From Methylocystis rosea (GTDB lineage: Bacteria > Pseudomonadota > Alphaproteobacteria > Rhizobiales > Beijerinckiaceae): 64,000 nucleotides of DNA. Where the stretch lies: the NCBI RefSeq assembly GCF_003855495.1, contig NZ_CP034086.1:620001-684000 (forward strand), written 5' to 3'. The translations under genes were made by a program, and so were the position numbers. Each line of letters begins with the position of its first letter. Position 1 is the stretch's first letter. Below, piece after piece: positions 26,117 to 36,093 of this stretch. The notes under the pieces were generated by a model, which did not search any database, had not been told where the DNA came from, and was given only the letters and a program-made list of their open reading frames with translations.

Positions 26117-26133
26117 ATTCCTCTAATCGGAAT
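26117..26133. promoter_or_regulatory. Candidate LysR-type binding site (T-N11-A)
   Basis: ATTCC (26117-26121) and GGAAT (26129-26133) form an interrupted palindrome with a 7-base spacer, the classic LysR-regulator geometry. It lies four bases upstream of the lysR start, with a further GAATTCC immediately beside it, in the divergent space before the CMD gene. Confidence 0.55.
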
Positions 26134-26239
26134 AATGAATTCCATACGTCAGATATTCTTACAAGAAAAATAACCAACCATTGTCTGGAGGAGCGGCGCC
26201 GAGGCGCGCCGCGCCGTCAACGAAACAAGGATTGACCCT

Positions 26240-26785
26240 ATGGCTCGAATTGCCGTCATCGACCCGAAATCCGCCACTGGCGAAGCCAAGAAATTGCTGG
26301 ACGCCGTCCAGGCCAGCCTTGGCGCGGTCCCCAACTTCATCCGCGTTCTGGCCAATTCCCCGGCGGCGCTGAACGCGTTCCTCGGCATCCACGGGATCGC
26401 CGGCGCGGGTTATCTCGACCCGAAAACGCGGGAACGTATCGCGCTGGCCGTCGCCGAACAGAACGCCTGCCAGTACTGCGTCTCTGCGCACACGGCCATC
26501 GGCCGCAAGGCCGGCCTCGACAGTCAGGAGATGCTGGCGAACCGCACGGGCCGTTCGTCGGACGCCAAGGCGGAAGCCGCGCTCGCATTCGCCCGCGCGC
26601 TCGTCGAACATGCCGGACAGGTGAGCAAGGCCGAATTCGACGCCGTGCGCGCGGCCGGTCATTCGGATGGCGAGATCGTCGAGATCATCACGCATGTCGC
26701 GATGAACATCTTCACCAATTTGCTGGGCAAGGCGACCCAGATCGAGATCGACTTCCCGGAAATCGAGCTGAACAAAGCCGCCTGA
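26240..26785 (+). CDS. AhpD-like carboxymuconolactone decarboxylase family protein
   Basis: A 181-residue all-helical protein with the peroxidase-like active site [11 protein letters not shown]77 and C80 with H84, the arrangement used by AhpD and related peroxidases. The upstream [17 protein letters not shown] stretch (here [18 protein letters not shown]) is typical. Probable role: reduction of peroxides or reactive organic molecules. It is the first of three same-strand genes divergent from lysR, followed 64 bp later by a DUF1348 gene. Confidence 0.88.
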   Translation: MARIAVIDPKSATGEAKKLLDAVQASLGAVPNFIRVLANSPAALNAFLGIHGIAGAGYLDPKTRERIALAVAEQNACQYCVSAHTAIGRKAGLDSQEMLANRTGRSSDAKAEAALAFARALVEHAGQVSKAEFDAVRAAGHSDGEIVEIITHVAMNIFTNLLGKATQIEIDFPEIELNKAA

Positions 26786-26849
26786 CTTACTCGGTTCCGG
26801 CGCGGCGGAGTCTGCGCCGGATTTCCTCAATCCAGACAGGAGAATCCAA

Positions 26850-27338
26850 ATGGTCGAGGTGACTCAACCCGTCGGCGCTCGTCCGCCGCTGCCGCCGTTC
26901 ACACGCGAAACCGCCGTACAGAAAGTCCGAATGGCCGAAGACGCCTGGAACACGCGCGACCCGGAGCGCGTGTCCCTCGCCTACACCGAGGACAGCCGCT
27001 GGCGCAATCGCGCGGAGTTCCCGGTGGGACGGGCGGAGATCGTGGCGTTCCTGAAGCGCAAATGGGCGCGCGAGCTCGAATATCGCTTGATCAAGGAACT
27101 TTGGGCGTTTGCCGAGAACCGGATCGCGGTGCGTTTCGTTTACGAGTCGTGTGATGACGGCGGCGACTGGTTCCGCAGCCATGGCAATGAGAATTGGGAG
27201 TTCGACGAGCGCGGTCTGATGCGACGGCGCTTCGCGAGCATCAACGATCAACCGATCCAGGAGAGCGAGCGGAAATTCCGTTGGCCGCAAGGCCCGCGGC
27301 CTGCAGATCATCCGGGTCTGTCCGATCTCGGCCTTTAA
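26850..27338 (+). CDS. DUF1348 (SnoaL/NTF2-like) protein
   Basis: A 162-residue protein of the DUF1348 family with an NTF2-like cone fold expected. Recognisable parts are [43 protein letters not shown], the [16 protein letters not shown] block and [16 protein letters not shown]. No enzymatic activity is assigned to the family. An ACAGGAGAATCC site precedes ATG 26850. It is central in the LysR-linked operon and may bind the same small molecule that the regulator senses; this is inference. Confidence 0.85.
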   Translation: MVEVTQPVGARPPLPPFTRETAVQKVRMAEDAWNTRDPERVSLAYTEDSRWRNRAEFPVGRAEIVAFLKRKWARELEYRLIKELWAFAENRIAVRFVYESCDDGGDWFRSHGNENWEFDERGLMRRRFASINDQPIQESERKFRWPQGPRPADHPGLSDLGL

Positions 27339-27368
27339 GGCGCGGGCGCAGGCCCGCAGGAGGACGCT

Positions 27369-28007
27369 ATGCCGCATCGTTACGCCGAGATCGCCTTTAC
27401 CCCGACGGTGAAGAAGGCGCAGGAGAAATTTGGCAGCCGCAGCGCATACGCGCGCATGGAAGGCGCGCCGGAGACCAGAAACCATCTGCTCGGCCAAGCG
27501 GAGGCTCAATTCATCGCCGCGCGAAATTCGTTCTACATGGCGACGATGGGCGAGACCGGCTGGCCTTACATCCAGCATCGCGGAGGTCCGACGGGATTCG
27601 TGCGCGTGCTGGACGAGACCACGATCGGCTTTGCGGATTTCCGCGGCAACCGGCAATACATCAGTCTCGGCAACCTCGCGAACGACGATCGCGTGTCGCT
27701 GTTCTTCATGGACTATCCAAACAAGACGCGGCTGAAGCTCTTCGGGCGCGCGAAGGTCGTCGGTCTCGACGATGACGCGACCTTGTCTCTGCTCGAACCC
27801 CCGGATTACCGCGCCCGAGTCGAACGCGGCTTCCTGATCAAGGTCGAGGGGTTCGACTGGAACTGTCCGCAACACATCGTCGAGCGCTACACGCTCGACG
27901 AAGTGCGCGCGATGACGGCGCCGCTCACAGCGCGGATCGCCGAACTCGAGCAGCAACTCGCCCAGGCGGCCGGCGCCGAACAATCGCGCGTTCAAATCAT
28001 ACGATGA
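27369..28007 (+). CDS. Pyridoxamine 5'-phosphate oxidase-like flavin-binding protein
   Basis: A 212-residue split-barrel protein of the PNPOx-like superfamily. Residues about 50-170 hold the FMN-binding pattern (RNSFYMATMGETGWPYIQHRGGPTGFVRVLDETTIGFADFRGNRQYISLGN, with later KLFGRAKVV). The C-terminal helix (about 180-205, LTARIAELEQQLAQAAG) looks like a short coiled coil. Likely an FMN- or F420-type reductase rather than true vitamin B6 oxidase. CGCAGGAGGACGCT precedes ATG 27369. Third gene of the operon. Confidence 0.82.
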   Translation: MPHRYAEIAFTPTVKKAQEKFGSRSAYARMEGAPETRNHLLGQAEAQFIAARNSFYMATMGETGWPYIQHRGGPTGFVRVLDETTIGFADFRGNRQYISLGNLANDDRVSLFFMDYPNKTRLKLFGRAKVVGLDDDATLSLLEPPDYRARVERGFLIKVEGFDWNCPQHIVERYTLDEVRAMTAPLTARIAELEQQLAQAAGAEQSRVQIIR

Positions 28008-28040
28008 CAACGTCGACCATTGCTGCGACGCCTGTTGGTA

Positions 28041-28571
28041 TCACGGCTCCACCACCACGGTCGCGCCCACGGCGACGCGGTCGTAAAGATCGACGACGTC
28101 CTCGTTCAGCATGCGGATGCAGCCGTAGGAGGCGGCCGAGCCGATCGACTTGCGCATCTTCTGCGTAGTGCCGTGGATCGCGACCTGACCCTCGCTGAGC
28201 GTCATGGCGCGGGCGCCCATCGGGTTATTCGACGCGCCGCCGGGAATCACCTCCGGCAGTTCCGGATGATCGTGTTTCACATCTTCCGGCGGCGTCCAGT
28301 CGGGCGCGACGAATTTGCCGTTGATCTGCACGACGCCGCTCCATTCCTTGCCCGCCTTCGGCACCGCGACTTTGTAGGCGATGGCGTCGTCCTGATCGAC
28401 GATCAGATAGAGCTTGCGCTCGTGCTCACTGACGACGATGGAGCCGGGATCGAGCTCGGAGTGATAATGAACGAATTCGCGCGCGGCGGCGGCCTGCGGC
28501 GCCGAAGCGGCGACTCCGATGAGGGCGGCGGCGAAAACGAATTGGGTGATCTTGGAAGTGCGGCGGTTCAT
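28041..28571 (-). CDS. L,D-transpeptidase (YkuD family), exported
   Basis: A 176-residue periplasmic enzyme that forms 3-3 peptidoglycan cross-links or attaches proteins to the wall. A signal peptide (KITQFVFAAALIGVAASAPQAAA) is followed by a YkuD domain, with the substrate loop AIHGTTQ and the catalytic SYGCIRM (Cys near 151). The length is that of small single-domain enzymes. ATG 28571 starts the signal peptide; an earlier ATG (28649) gives a non-conserved extension. A paralogue with a peptidoglycan-binding domain lies at 36094-37494. Confidence 0.9.
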   Translation of the reverse strand: MNRRTSKITQFVFAAALIGVAASAPQAAAAREFVHYHSELDPGSIVVSEHERKLYLIVDQDDAIAYKVAVPKAGKEWSGVVQINGKFVAPDWTPPEDVKHDHPELPEVIPGGASNNPMGARAMTLSEGQVAIHGTTQKMRKSIGSAASYGCIRMLNEDVVDLYDRVAVGATVVVEP

Positions 28572-28662
28572 TGTCTTGCGCTCGATGTTCGATGTCTCGA
28601 TGAGCGCGTTGTAGAAGAGGCGCCGCCCGCATTCCGTGCGGCGGCGCACGCGGGAAATTCCT

Positions 28663-29790
28663 TCAGCTGAGCGTCGAAGCGGAATCTTGCGCAGCGCCCT
28701 CAGGCCGCAAGCGTTCTTTCAACCATCTGAAACATGCAATTCCAAGAAAACCGACGATGATGAGCGTATGGGGCGCGGTGATTGAGAAGTGATACGCCAA
28801 GGCCGCGGAAATGGCGCGTTCCTTCTGGAGGCCGTAGCCGTTGACGAGATAGGCGACGATGCCGGCCTCGAACAGCCCCAGGCCGGCGGGGCTTGCGGGA
28901 ACGGCGACCGCGAGCGCGCCGATCATCAATAATGTCATCGCGTGGATGAGGGTGAAATCGATTTCAGGCAGCAGCGTTCTGAAGGCGACGTAGACCAGGC
29001 AGACGTTTGTCGTCCATATCGAGGCCGTGAAGAACGCCGTTCTCACCGCGCGATGATTAGCGACCAATCCGCCTGCCTGTTTGAAAAATGCGTCGAGACG
29101 CAAGGCGTTCACGATGCGCCAATCCGGAAGGCGCCAGACGACGACTTTTCGCCGGAAGACGAACATGCCGCAAAAAACAATTGAAATGAACACGGCGGCT
29201 GCGGTCAACAGGCGCGGATCGATGATGCGCGAATCTGAGTTCGCAAGGATGAGTAATGACAAAAGGACGATCGCTGTAACGTCGTAGAGTTTTTCCAGCA
29301 GGACTGCGGCGCTGATGCCGCCGATCGCATAATTATAGTAGGAATGTCCAAAATAGATTTTCACGCCTTCGCCAGCCCTGAACGGAACTAAACTGTTGAA
29401 GGTGAATCCCATCGTGGCGATCAGAAAACCGGACGAGAGTCCGCCGCCAAGCAGCGTCGACAGGCGTGACCCATAGAACAGCAAGACGAACACATTCATC
29501 GTCATCGCCGTCAGAACCGCGCTTAAGGGGATCTGCTTCAGCTCCTGCGACAGATCGGCGAATTCGATGTTCTGATAGAGCCAGTAGGAGATGTAGGCAA
29601 AAAAAGCGGCGTTCAAAATCAGCGCGACATATCCGCCGCGCTGAGAGATGAATTTTATCGGACTGGACGCGTGCTGCGCCCCGGAGTTCGCGGGCAAAGG
29701 CTGAAGGCGGCGTGCGGGCGAGACAATCTCGCGCAATCGCAGCTCGGGCGCGAGACGCGTCGGTCGAAGTCGATCGTCCTCTACGCTCAT
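28663..29790 (-). CDS. Lysylphosphatidylglycerol synthase TM-region (UPF0104/AglD-like) membrane protein
   Basis: A polytopic membrane protein of about 375 residues resembling the flippase-like domain of MprF and the AglD family. Typical parts are TMGFTFNSLVPFRAGEGVKIYFG and LLEKLYDVTAIVLLSLL in the middle, and PASPAGLGLFEAGIVAYLVNGYG in the C-terminal half. Members move or modify lipid-linked molecules; the substrate here is unknown. The first 60 residues are hydrophilic and basic. ATG 29790 (MSVEDDRLRPTRL) is one of three clustered starts (29865, 29796, 29790). Confidence 0.8.
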   Translation of the reverse strand: MSVEDDRLRPTRLAPELRLREIVSPARRLQPLPANSGAQHASSPIKFISQRGGYVALILNAAFFAYISYWLYQNIEFADLSQELKQIPLSAVLTAMTMNVFVLLFYGSRLSTLLGGGLSSGFLIATMGFTFNSLVPFRAGEGVKIYFGHSYYNYAIGGISAAVLLEKLYDVTAIVLLSLLILANSDSRIIDPRLLTAAAVFISIVFCGMFVFRRKVVVWRLPDWRIVNALRLDAFFKQAGGLVANHRAVRTAFFTASIWTTNVCLVYVAFRTLLPEIDFTLIHAMTLLMIGALAVAVPASPAGLGLFEAGIVAYLVNGYGLQKERAISAALAYHFSITAPHTLIIVGFLGIACFRWLKERLRPEGAAQDSASTLS

Positions 29791-29888
29791 GGCCATCTCG
29801 CTATGCGCGGAATAGCGCTCCGCTTTCGAGGCGGAAAAATGGCCGGCGCGGTAATCGCCGGCCACTCTCTATCGGAAACAGCGTCCGC

Positions 29889-30614
29889 TCAGTGCAGATA
29901 CTGGCCGCCGTTGATCGTCAGCGTCGAGCCGGTGATGAAGCCGGCGTCATCGGCGGCGAGGAACACGACGGCGCGCGCGATTTCTTCCGGCTCGCCGAGG
30001 CGGCCGACGGCGATATAGGGGATGATGTGCTTGTCGAGCACGTCCTGCGGAACGGCCTTCACCATTTCGGTGGCGATATAGCCCGGCGCGATGGCGTTGA
30101 CGGTGATGCCCTTAGACGCGCTCTCCTGCGCGAGCGCCTTCACGAAGCCGATGTCGCCGGCCTTGGAGGCGGAATAGTTGGTCTGGCCGGCCTGGCCCTT
30201 CTGGCCGTTGATCGACGAGATGACGATGATACGGCCGAAGCCGCGATCGCGCATGCCGTTGATGACCGGGCGCGTGACGTTGAACAGCGAGTTCAGATTG
30301 GTGTTGATCACCGCCTGCCACTGGGCAAGCTCCATCTTGTGGAACAGACGGTCCTTGGTGATGCCGGCGTTGTTGACGAGAATATCGACCGGGCCGATCT
30401 CTTTCTCGATCTGCGCGATTCCGGCGGCGCAGGCGTCGTAATCGGAAACGTCGAACTTGAAGACCGGAATGCCCGTCTCGGCCTTGAACTTATTGGCGGC
30501 TTCGTCATTGCCGGCGTAAGTCGCCGCGACAGTGTAGCCCGCCGCCTTCAGCGCCTTGGAAATCGCTTCGCCGATGCCGCGCGTGCCGCCTGTCACAACT
30601 GCAGTTCTTGCCAT
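29889..30614 (-). CDS. phaB: Acetoacetyl-CoA reductase
   Basis: A 241-residue NADPH-dependent short-chain dehydrogenase giving (R)-3-hydroxybutyryl-CoA for polyhydroxybutyrate. The cofactor motif is VTGGTRGIGEAI (residues 7-18) and NNAGIT follows. The catalytic Ser is in IIVISSINGQKGQAGQTNYSASKAG, with Tyr and Lys in NYSASK. GIPVFKFDVSDYDAC is typical of PhaB. GGAGGAGACTCTTTAG precedes ATG 30614. It lies 116 bp downstream of phaA, with inverted repeats in the gap. Confidence 0.96.
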   Translation of the reverse strand: MARTAVVTGGTRGIGEAISKALKAAGYTVAATYAGNDEAANKFKAETGIPVFKFDVSDYDACAAGIAQIEKEIGPVDILVNNAGITKDRLFHKMELAQWQAVINTNLNSLFNVTRPVINGMRDRGFGRIIVISSINGQKGQAGQTNYSASKAGDIGFVKALAQESASKGITVNAIAPGYIATEMVKAVPQDVLDKHIIPYIAVGRLGEPEEIARAVVFLAADDAGFITGSTLTINGGQYLH

Positions 30615-30652
30615 CTAAAGAGTCTCCTCCAGAATTGTTGATCGTTTGAAAC

Positions 30653-30725
30653 GGCAGTCGGCGGTTGTGAGCATGCAGTCGGAGAGTATCGCAACCCGAC
30701 TGCCTATTGCTTATTGCCGACTGCC
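30653..30725. repeat. Nested inverted repeats between phaA and phaB
   Basis: GGCAGTCGGC (30653-30662) is inverted as GCCGACTGCC (30716-30725), and inner copies GCAGTCGG (30675-30682) and CGACTGCC (30698-30705) repeat the pattern. The structure begins just past the phaA stop codon (30731) in the intercistronic gap. It could adjust the phaA:phaB ratio through mRNA folding. Confidence 0.65.
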
Positions 30726-30730
30726 CCGGA

Positions 30731-31903
<1,173 letters not shown>

Positions 31904-31979
31904 CTGTCGATCTCCTTGCAAAAATAGTCCAACCGCCCGACCGCCTTAGCCGGCCAGGGGGCGAAGTGTTGGTCCTTTC

Positions 31980-32000
31980 GCGCTTGCGGTGGGCAAGCGC
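31980..32000. repeat. Hairpin in the phaA-phaR intergenic space
   Basis: GCGCTTGC (31980-31987) pairs with GCAAGCGC (31993-32000) around GGTGG. It lies in the 244-bp divergent space, which should carry promoters for phaA-phaB and phaR. PhaR proteins bind GC-flanked dyads in pha promoters, so this is one candidate site. No other clear motif was found there. Confidence 0.35.
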
Positions 32001-32147
32001 GGCCCGTTTTGCACGGAATCGAGCGGTAGCGAAAGGCTTTCGGCATGAAAATATTGCCGCAGGCGCCAATTTGCGCGTATCGTCTAACGCTAGACGGCTG
32101 TTTTTAGGCGGGTGGCGGCCGTGGGGCGAGGGGAGCATGTCAGGCGT

Positions 32148-32774
32148 ATGGCGACTGAGAAAAAACCCACAACGATCAAGAAATACGCCAATCGTCGGCT
32201 CTATGACACCGGAACGAGCACCTATGTGACGCTGGAGGACCTTGCCGGGATGGTGAAGCGCGGCGAGGATTTCGTCGTGTGCGATGCAAAAACCGGCGAT
32301 GACATCACCCGCCCGGTTCTGGCCCAGATCATCTTCGAGCAGGAGGGCAAGGAAGGCCAGAGCCTGCTGCCGATCGCCTTCCTGCGCCAGCTCATCCGCT
32401 TCTACGGCGACTCGATGCAGATGCTGGTGCCAAGCTATCTCGAATTCTCGATCGACAAGCTGACGAAGGAACAGCAAAGATTCCGGGATCAATTCGCCTC
32501 GGCGCTCGGCGTCGGGGGGGCTCCGTTCGCCGAGCCAACGCGGGCGGCGTTCCAGTCGCTCGAAGAGCAGGCGCGCAAGAACATGGCCGTGTTCCGTCAG
32601 GCGCTGACCATGTTCAATCCCTTCGGCGTGCCGACGGAAGGCATGATGACCACGGCGCCCTCGCTCGACGAGCAGGAGAATGGCGGCGTTCGCAAGGAAG
32701 GCGGCGACGTCGCCGACCTGAAGCGCCAGCTCGACGAGCTGAACAAGCGGATCGATAATCTGTCGAAGGGGTAA
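32148..32774 (+). CDS. phaR: Polyhydroxyalkanoate synthesis repressor
   Basis: A 208-residue DNA- and PHB-binding repressor that matches phasin and pha expression to granule formation. The N-terminal DNA-binding domain is highly conserved (IKKYANRRLYDTGTSTYVTLEDLAGMVKRGEDFVV). The PHB accumulation domain follows (DDITRPVLAQIIFEQEGK...LLPIAFLRQLIRFYGDSMQ). The C-terminus is a short coiled coil (LKRQLDELNKRIDNL). ATG 32148 begins MATEKKPTTIKKY as in relatives; a GTG at 32112 would add 12 residues. It is divergent from phaA. Confidence 0.93.
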   Translation: MATEKKPTTIKKYANRRLYDTGTSTYVTLEDLAGMVKRGEDFVVCDAKTGDDITRPVLAQIIFEQEGKEGQSLLPIAFLRQLIRFYGDSMQMLVPSYLEFSIDKLTKEQQRFRDQFASALGVGGAPFAEPTRAAFQSLEEQARKNMAVFRQALTMFNPFGVPTEGMMTTAPSLDEQENGGVRKEGGDVADLKRQLDELNKRIDNLSKG

Positions 32775-32800
32775 GGCTGGTTAGCGTAAGGCTGAGTTTC

Positions 32801-32972
32801 ACCTTCTCCCGCAAGCGGGAGAAGGTGTCGCGCGAAGGCGCGACGGATGAGGGCAACGGCGTTCAGGAAATTGCGACGCCCTCACCCGACCCGGCCAAAA
32901 GCCCGTCGTTAGCGACGGGCGTCTTTACAGACGCCCTTTGGCCGGGCCAACCTCTCCCGCTTGCGGGAGAGG
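32801..32972. repeat. Composite palindromic repeat between phaR and ychF
   Basis: Three perfect inverted repeats in a row: ACCTTCTCCCGC/GCGGGAGAAGGT (32801-32826), CCCGGCCAAA/TTTGGCCGGG (32890-32946) with an inner GCCCGTCG/CGACGGGC stem, and CCTCTCCCGC/GCGGGAGAGG (32951-32972). It lies between convergent genes and may serve as a two-way 3' structure. Its end boxes recur at 54499-54611. Confidence 0.8.
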
Positions 32973-32987
32973 GGAGTCGCTGCGGAT

Positions 32988-34085
32988 TTACGTATTAAAC
33001 CTGAAATGCATGACGTCGCCGTCGGCGACGACATATTCCTTGCCTTCCAGCCTTAAGCGCCCCGCGTCGCGCGCCCCCGCCTCGCCCTTGTTTGAAATGT
33101 AATCGCCATAAGCGATCGTTTCGGCGCGGATGAAGCCCTTCTCAAAATCGGTATGGATCACGCCTGCCGCCGCCGGCGCGCGCACGCCTTTCTCGATGGT
33201 CCAGGCGCGCGCCTCCTTCGGGCCGACGGTGAAATAAGTGATGAGATGCAGGAGGTCGTAGCCGGCGCGGATGACGCGATTAAGCCCGGGCTCGGTGAGG
33301 CCGACGGCTTCGAGATAGTCCTTCTGCTCGGCGGCGGGCAGCACGGCGATCTCGCTTTCGATCTTCGCCGAAACGACCACCGCGGCCGCGTCTTCCTCGG
33401 CGGCGCGCACAGCGACTTTCGCTGATTGGGCGTTGCCTTCGGACGCCGACGCCTCTTCGACGTTGCAGACGTAAAGCACGGGCTTCGACGAGAGCAGCCC
33501 GAGACCCGCGAAGGCGACGCGCTCCTCCGCGCTCACCTTGGCGAGACGGGCGGGCTTGCCCTCGCGCAGCAGGACAAGGCAGCGGTTCATCAGATCGGCG
33601 AGTTCCTTCGCCTCCTTGTCGCCGCCCTTGGCTTTTTTCTCCATGGCGACGACGCGCTTTTCGAGGCTATCGAGATCGGCGAGCATCAGCTCGGTCTCGA
33701 TCGTCTCGATGTCGCGGATCGGATCGACGCCGCCTTCGACATGGGTCACGTCGCCGTCCTCGAAACAGCGCACGACATGAGCGATCGCGTCGCATTCGCG
33801 GATATTGGCCAGAAACTGGTTGCCGAGCCCTTCGCCCTTGGAGGCGCCGCGCACGAGCCCGGCGATGTCGACAAAGGTCAGGCGCGTCGGAATGATCTCT
33901 TTGGAGCCGGCGATCCTGGCCAGTTCCTCAAGCCTCGGGTCCGGAACGGCGACTTCGCCGACATTGGGCTCGATCGTGCAGAAAGGATAGTTCGCGGCCT
34001 GCGCCGCGGCGGTCTGCGTGAGGGCGTTGAAGAGGGTCGACTTGCCGACGTTGGGCAGGCCGACGATGCCACATTTGAACCCCAT
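32988..34085 (-). CDS. ychF: Redox-regulated ribosome-associated ATPase YchF
   Basis: A 365-residue Obg-family ATPase. The P-loop is [15 protein letters not shown] (residues 8-22), with a leucine in the hydrophobic position that replaces the catalytic Gln. [22 protein letters not shown] and VCNVEE (in place of NKxD, explaining ATP preference) are present. The TGS domain closes the protein ([22 protein letters not shown] ... [20 protein letters not shown]). Roles reported for the family concern translation and oxidative stress. The gene is convergent with phaR. Confidence 0.97.
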   Translation of the reverse strand: MGFKCGIVGLPNVGKSTLFNALTQTAAAQAANYPFCTIEPNVGEVAVPDPRLEELARIAGSKEIIPTRLTFVDIAGLVRGASKGEGLGNQFLANIRECDAIAHVVRCFEDGDVTHVEGGVDPIRDIETIETELMLADLDSLEKRVVAMEKKAKGGDKEAKELADLMNRCLVLLREGKPARLAKVSAEERVAFAGLGLLSSKPVLYVCNVEEASASEGNAQSAKVAVRAAEEDAAAVVVSAKIESEIAVLPAAEQKDYLEAVGLTEPGLNRVIRAGYDLLHLITYFTVGPKEARAWTIEKGVRAPAAAGVIHTDFEKGFIRAETIAYGDYISNKGEAGARDAGRLRLEGKEYVVADGDVMHFRFNT

Positions 34086-34202
34086 ATCCGTCCCGGTTTT
34101 TCGATTGCGCGTTGCGGCGCGGTATGCGGGGCGGCGCGAGAAAAGGCAAGGGGGACGGGCGTCCCCCTCGTCTTCATGCTGCGCTCGCGCGCGGCCTTTG
34201 CG

Positions 34203-35984
34203 CTAGAGGCTCTTCAAATATTCGAGAAGCGCCTTCTTGTCGGGTTCCGAAAGCGAAGTCCCGAAGTCGTGGCCGCAGCGACTGTTGCCGGAAGCGTCGC
34301 GGTTTTTCGGATCGCAACTGGCTGTGGTGGCGTAGGTGTCGTCGAACTTCGTCTGTTCCTTGGCGAGGCCGACGTTTTCGATGTCATAGGCGGGGCCGAC
34401 CTTGAAAGACGCCGGACGGTCGGCAGGCTTTTTCAGGAGATCGGCGAGGGTCGGCACCGATCCGTTGTGCAGATATGGCGCCGCCGCCCAGATGCCTTGC
34501 ATGACCCGAGCCTCATATGCAGGCGGCGTCTTTTCCTCCGGCTTTTGATAGAGAGTGGCGAGGCTTTTCCCGATGACGCCGAGAAAGTCCTGCCGCAATG
34601 CCTGCGCGGTCACATCCGGTCTATCGGACTGATTTTTTAGGCACTCCTGCAGCAGGGGCTCATATAGTGTGATGTCTCTGAAATGTATGGGCGCGCGGAG
34701 GATCGATTGGACGACAGCCACGGTCAAAATGTTGATCTGGCTTTCACCCTCGCGCTTTAATCTCTGATTAAAGGGAGGTTTGGGGAGCAACTGGCCTTCA
34801 AGCACGCCGGTTTTGCCGACACGCTCGAGAACCCCATATTCCGCAACGTCAGTTCCGACGTCCTGTATCGGCGTTCTCCAGGTAAATTTCGCGCATAAAC
34901 GCTTGGCGGCGTCCTTGGTGTTGATCTCGTGGCAATTCGCTCCGCATTCGCGGTCGTAAATTTTCTTTCCGGCGTCGGCGAGTCCCTTGTCGACGCCCCA
35001 CTGCCATTTTGGCGGCTCAATTTGCCTTATGAGCGTTTCGAGACGCATGAGGCCCGGCATATTGAGTGAAGAGCCATTCAGATATTCGACCCCGTCCGGA
35101 TACAAAATATCTTTACGGGGATGAAAGACGCCGAAGACGCCATAAACCTCGCCGACGTTGCGCGCGAGGCCGAGAATGTCGTTCCCGTTTTCCGCAAACC
35201 CCGGCCACTGGGTCATATCCTGGACCGGCGCGTTCCAAAGGAAGGGATAACGCACGGGCGCGTTGGCCTTCTTTATATTCTCCTTGATGATGTGATCGGG
35301 CGAGGTCCCGATGTCCAACCCCGAGACGCGGTTGAAGATCATCGACACGGCGTCGAGACGCCCGACGCCCCATCCTTCGGGCGGCAGGGATTCTTTCATC
35401 AGCGCATGATAGGGCTTGAACCAGTCCTCCACCTGCCTGTGGAGTAATTTGCGTTCCAACTCCGTCGCATGTTGGCCCAGCACTTGTTTGGCGAATTCGG
35501 CGAATGTCGGCGCGTCGTTGACAACTTTATCGACGGACGTGTCGATGTCCGCGAAGAAGTGCTGAATGTCGACGATCGCCGGACCTCCGTCGATTCGCCA
35601 CGACACTCCGCCGACGTCGATCTGGCGCGTATGGCACGCGGCGCATGTCATGCTGAGCGTCTTGCTCTCGGGCGCGACAAGAAATCCAACCGGGAGGCCG
35701 GCGGCGCTGTCCGGATTCGGCAGATAGCCGTAGCGCGTCATCCCGTCGTCGAGAAAATGTGAGCCGTCGGGACGCTTCAACGCCTTGAACCAGTCGAGCG
35801 GCATGATTCGCGAGCCTTGGTCGAGACTGTAGAATTCCGTGCGCTCGGCGGGCGTCCAATGATCTCCCTGATTTGCGTAGTTCAGTTCGGCGGCTGACGA
35901 AGGATTTGCCGCGGCGAGTGCGAGCAGCGCAGCGGCGGCGATGTGCGCACGCAATGGCGTGCGCAGCGCTTTGTTTGCAATCAT
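34203..35984 (-). CDS. Exported RoxA-like dihaem cytochrome c / peroxidase-related protein
   Basis: A 593-residue periplasmic protein with a signal peptide (HIAAAALLALAAANPSSAA). The first haem site is a normal CAACH (SMTCAACHTRQ, about residues 112-116). The second is CGANCH (about 352-357), a CX3CH spacing. The C-terminal patterns (GIWAAAPYLHNGSVPTLADLL and RCGHDFGTSLSEPDKKALLEYLKSL) are those of the MauG/peroxidase-related, rubber-oxygenase-like group. The length fits RoxA-type proteins, but the substrate is unknown, and peroxidase or oxygenase activity is inference. No electron-donor gene is adjacent. It is convergent with the ychF unit upstream boundary and divergent from the L,D-transpeptidase gene. 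Confidence 0.78.
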   Translation of the reverse strand: MIANKALRTPLRAHIAAAALLALAAANPSSAAELNYANQGDHWTPAERTEFYSLDQGSRIMPLDWFKALKRPDGSHFLDDGMTRYGYLPNPDSAAGLPVGFLVAPESKTLSMTCAACHTRQIDVGGVSWRIDGGPAIVDIQHFFADIDTSVDKVVNDAPTFAEFAKQVLGQHATELERKLLHRQVEDWFKPYHALMKESLPPEGWGVGRLDAVSMIFNRVSGLDIGTSPDHIIKENIKKANAPVRYPFLWNAPVQDMTQWPGFAENGNDILGLARNVGEVYGVFGVFHPRKDILYPDGVEYLNGSSLNMPGLMRLETLIRQIEPPKWQWGVDKGLADAGKKIYDRECGANCHEINTKDAAKRLCAKFTWRTPIQDVGTDVAEYGVLERVGKTGVLEGQLLPKPPFNQRLKREGESQINILTVAVVQSILRAPIHFRDITLYEPLLQECLKNQSDRPDVTAQALRQDFLGVIGKSLATLYQKPEEKTPPAYEARVMQGIWAAAPYLHNGSVPTLADLLKKPADRPASFKVGPAYDIENVGLAKEQTKFDDTYATTASCDPKNRDASGNSRCGHDFGTSLSEPDKKALLEYLKSL

Positions 35985-36093
35985 GGCTCCCCCAAAACAA
36001 TAGAATATGCGATGAAATTAGAGCATAGGCGCGCGTGATTCACAACGGGCGGCGGCGCGCCGCCGCTACGCGCGACGTGCGCGCCGACACGGC

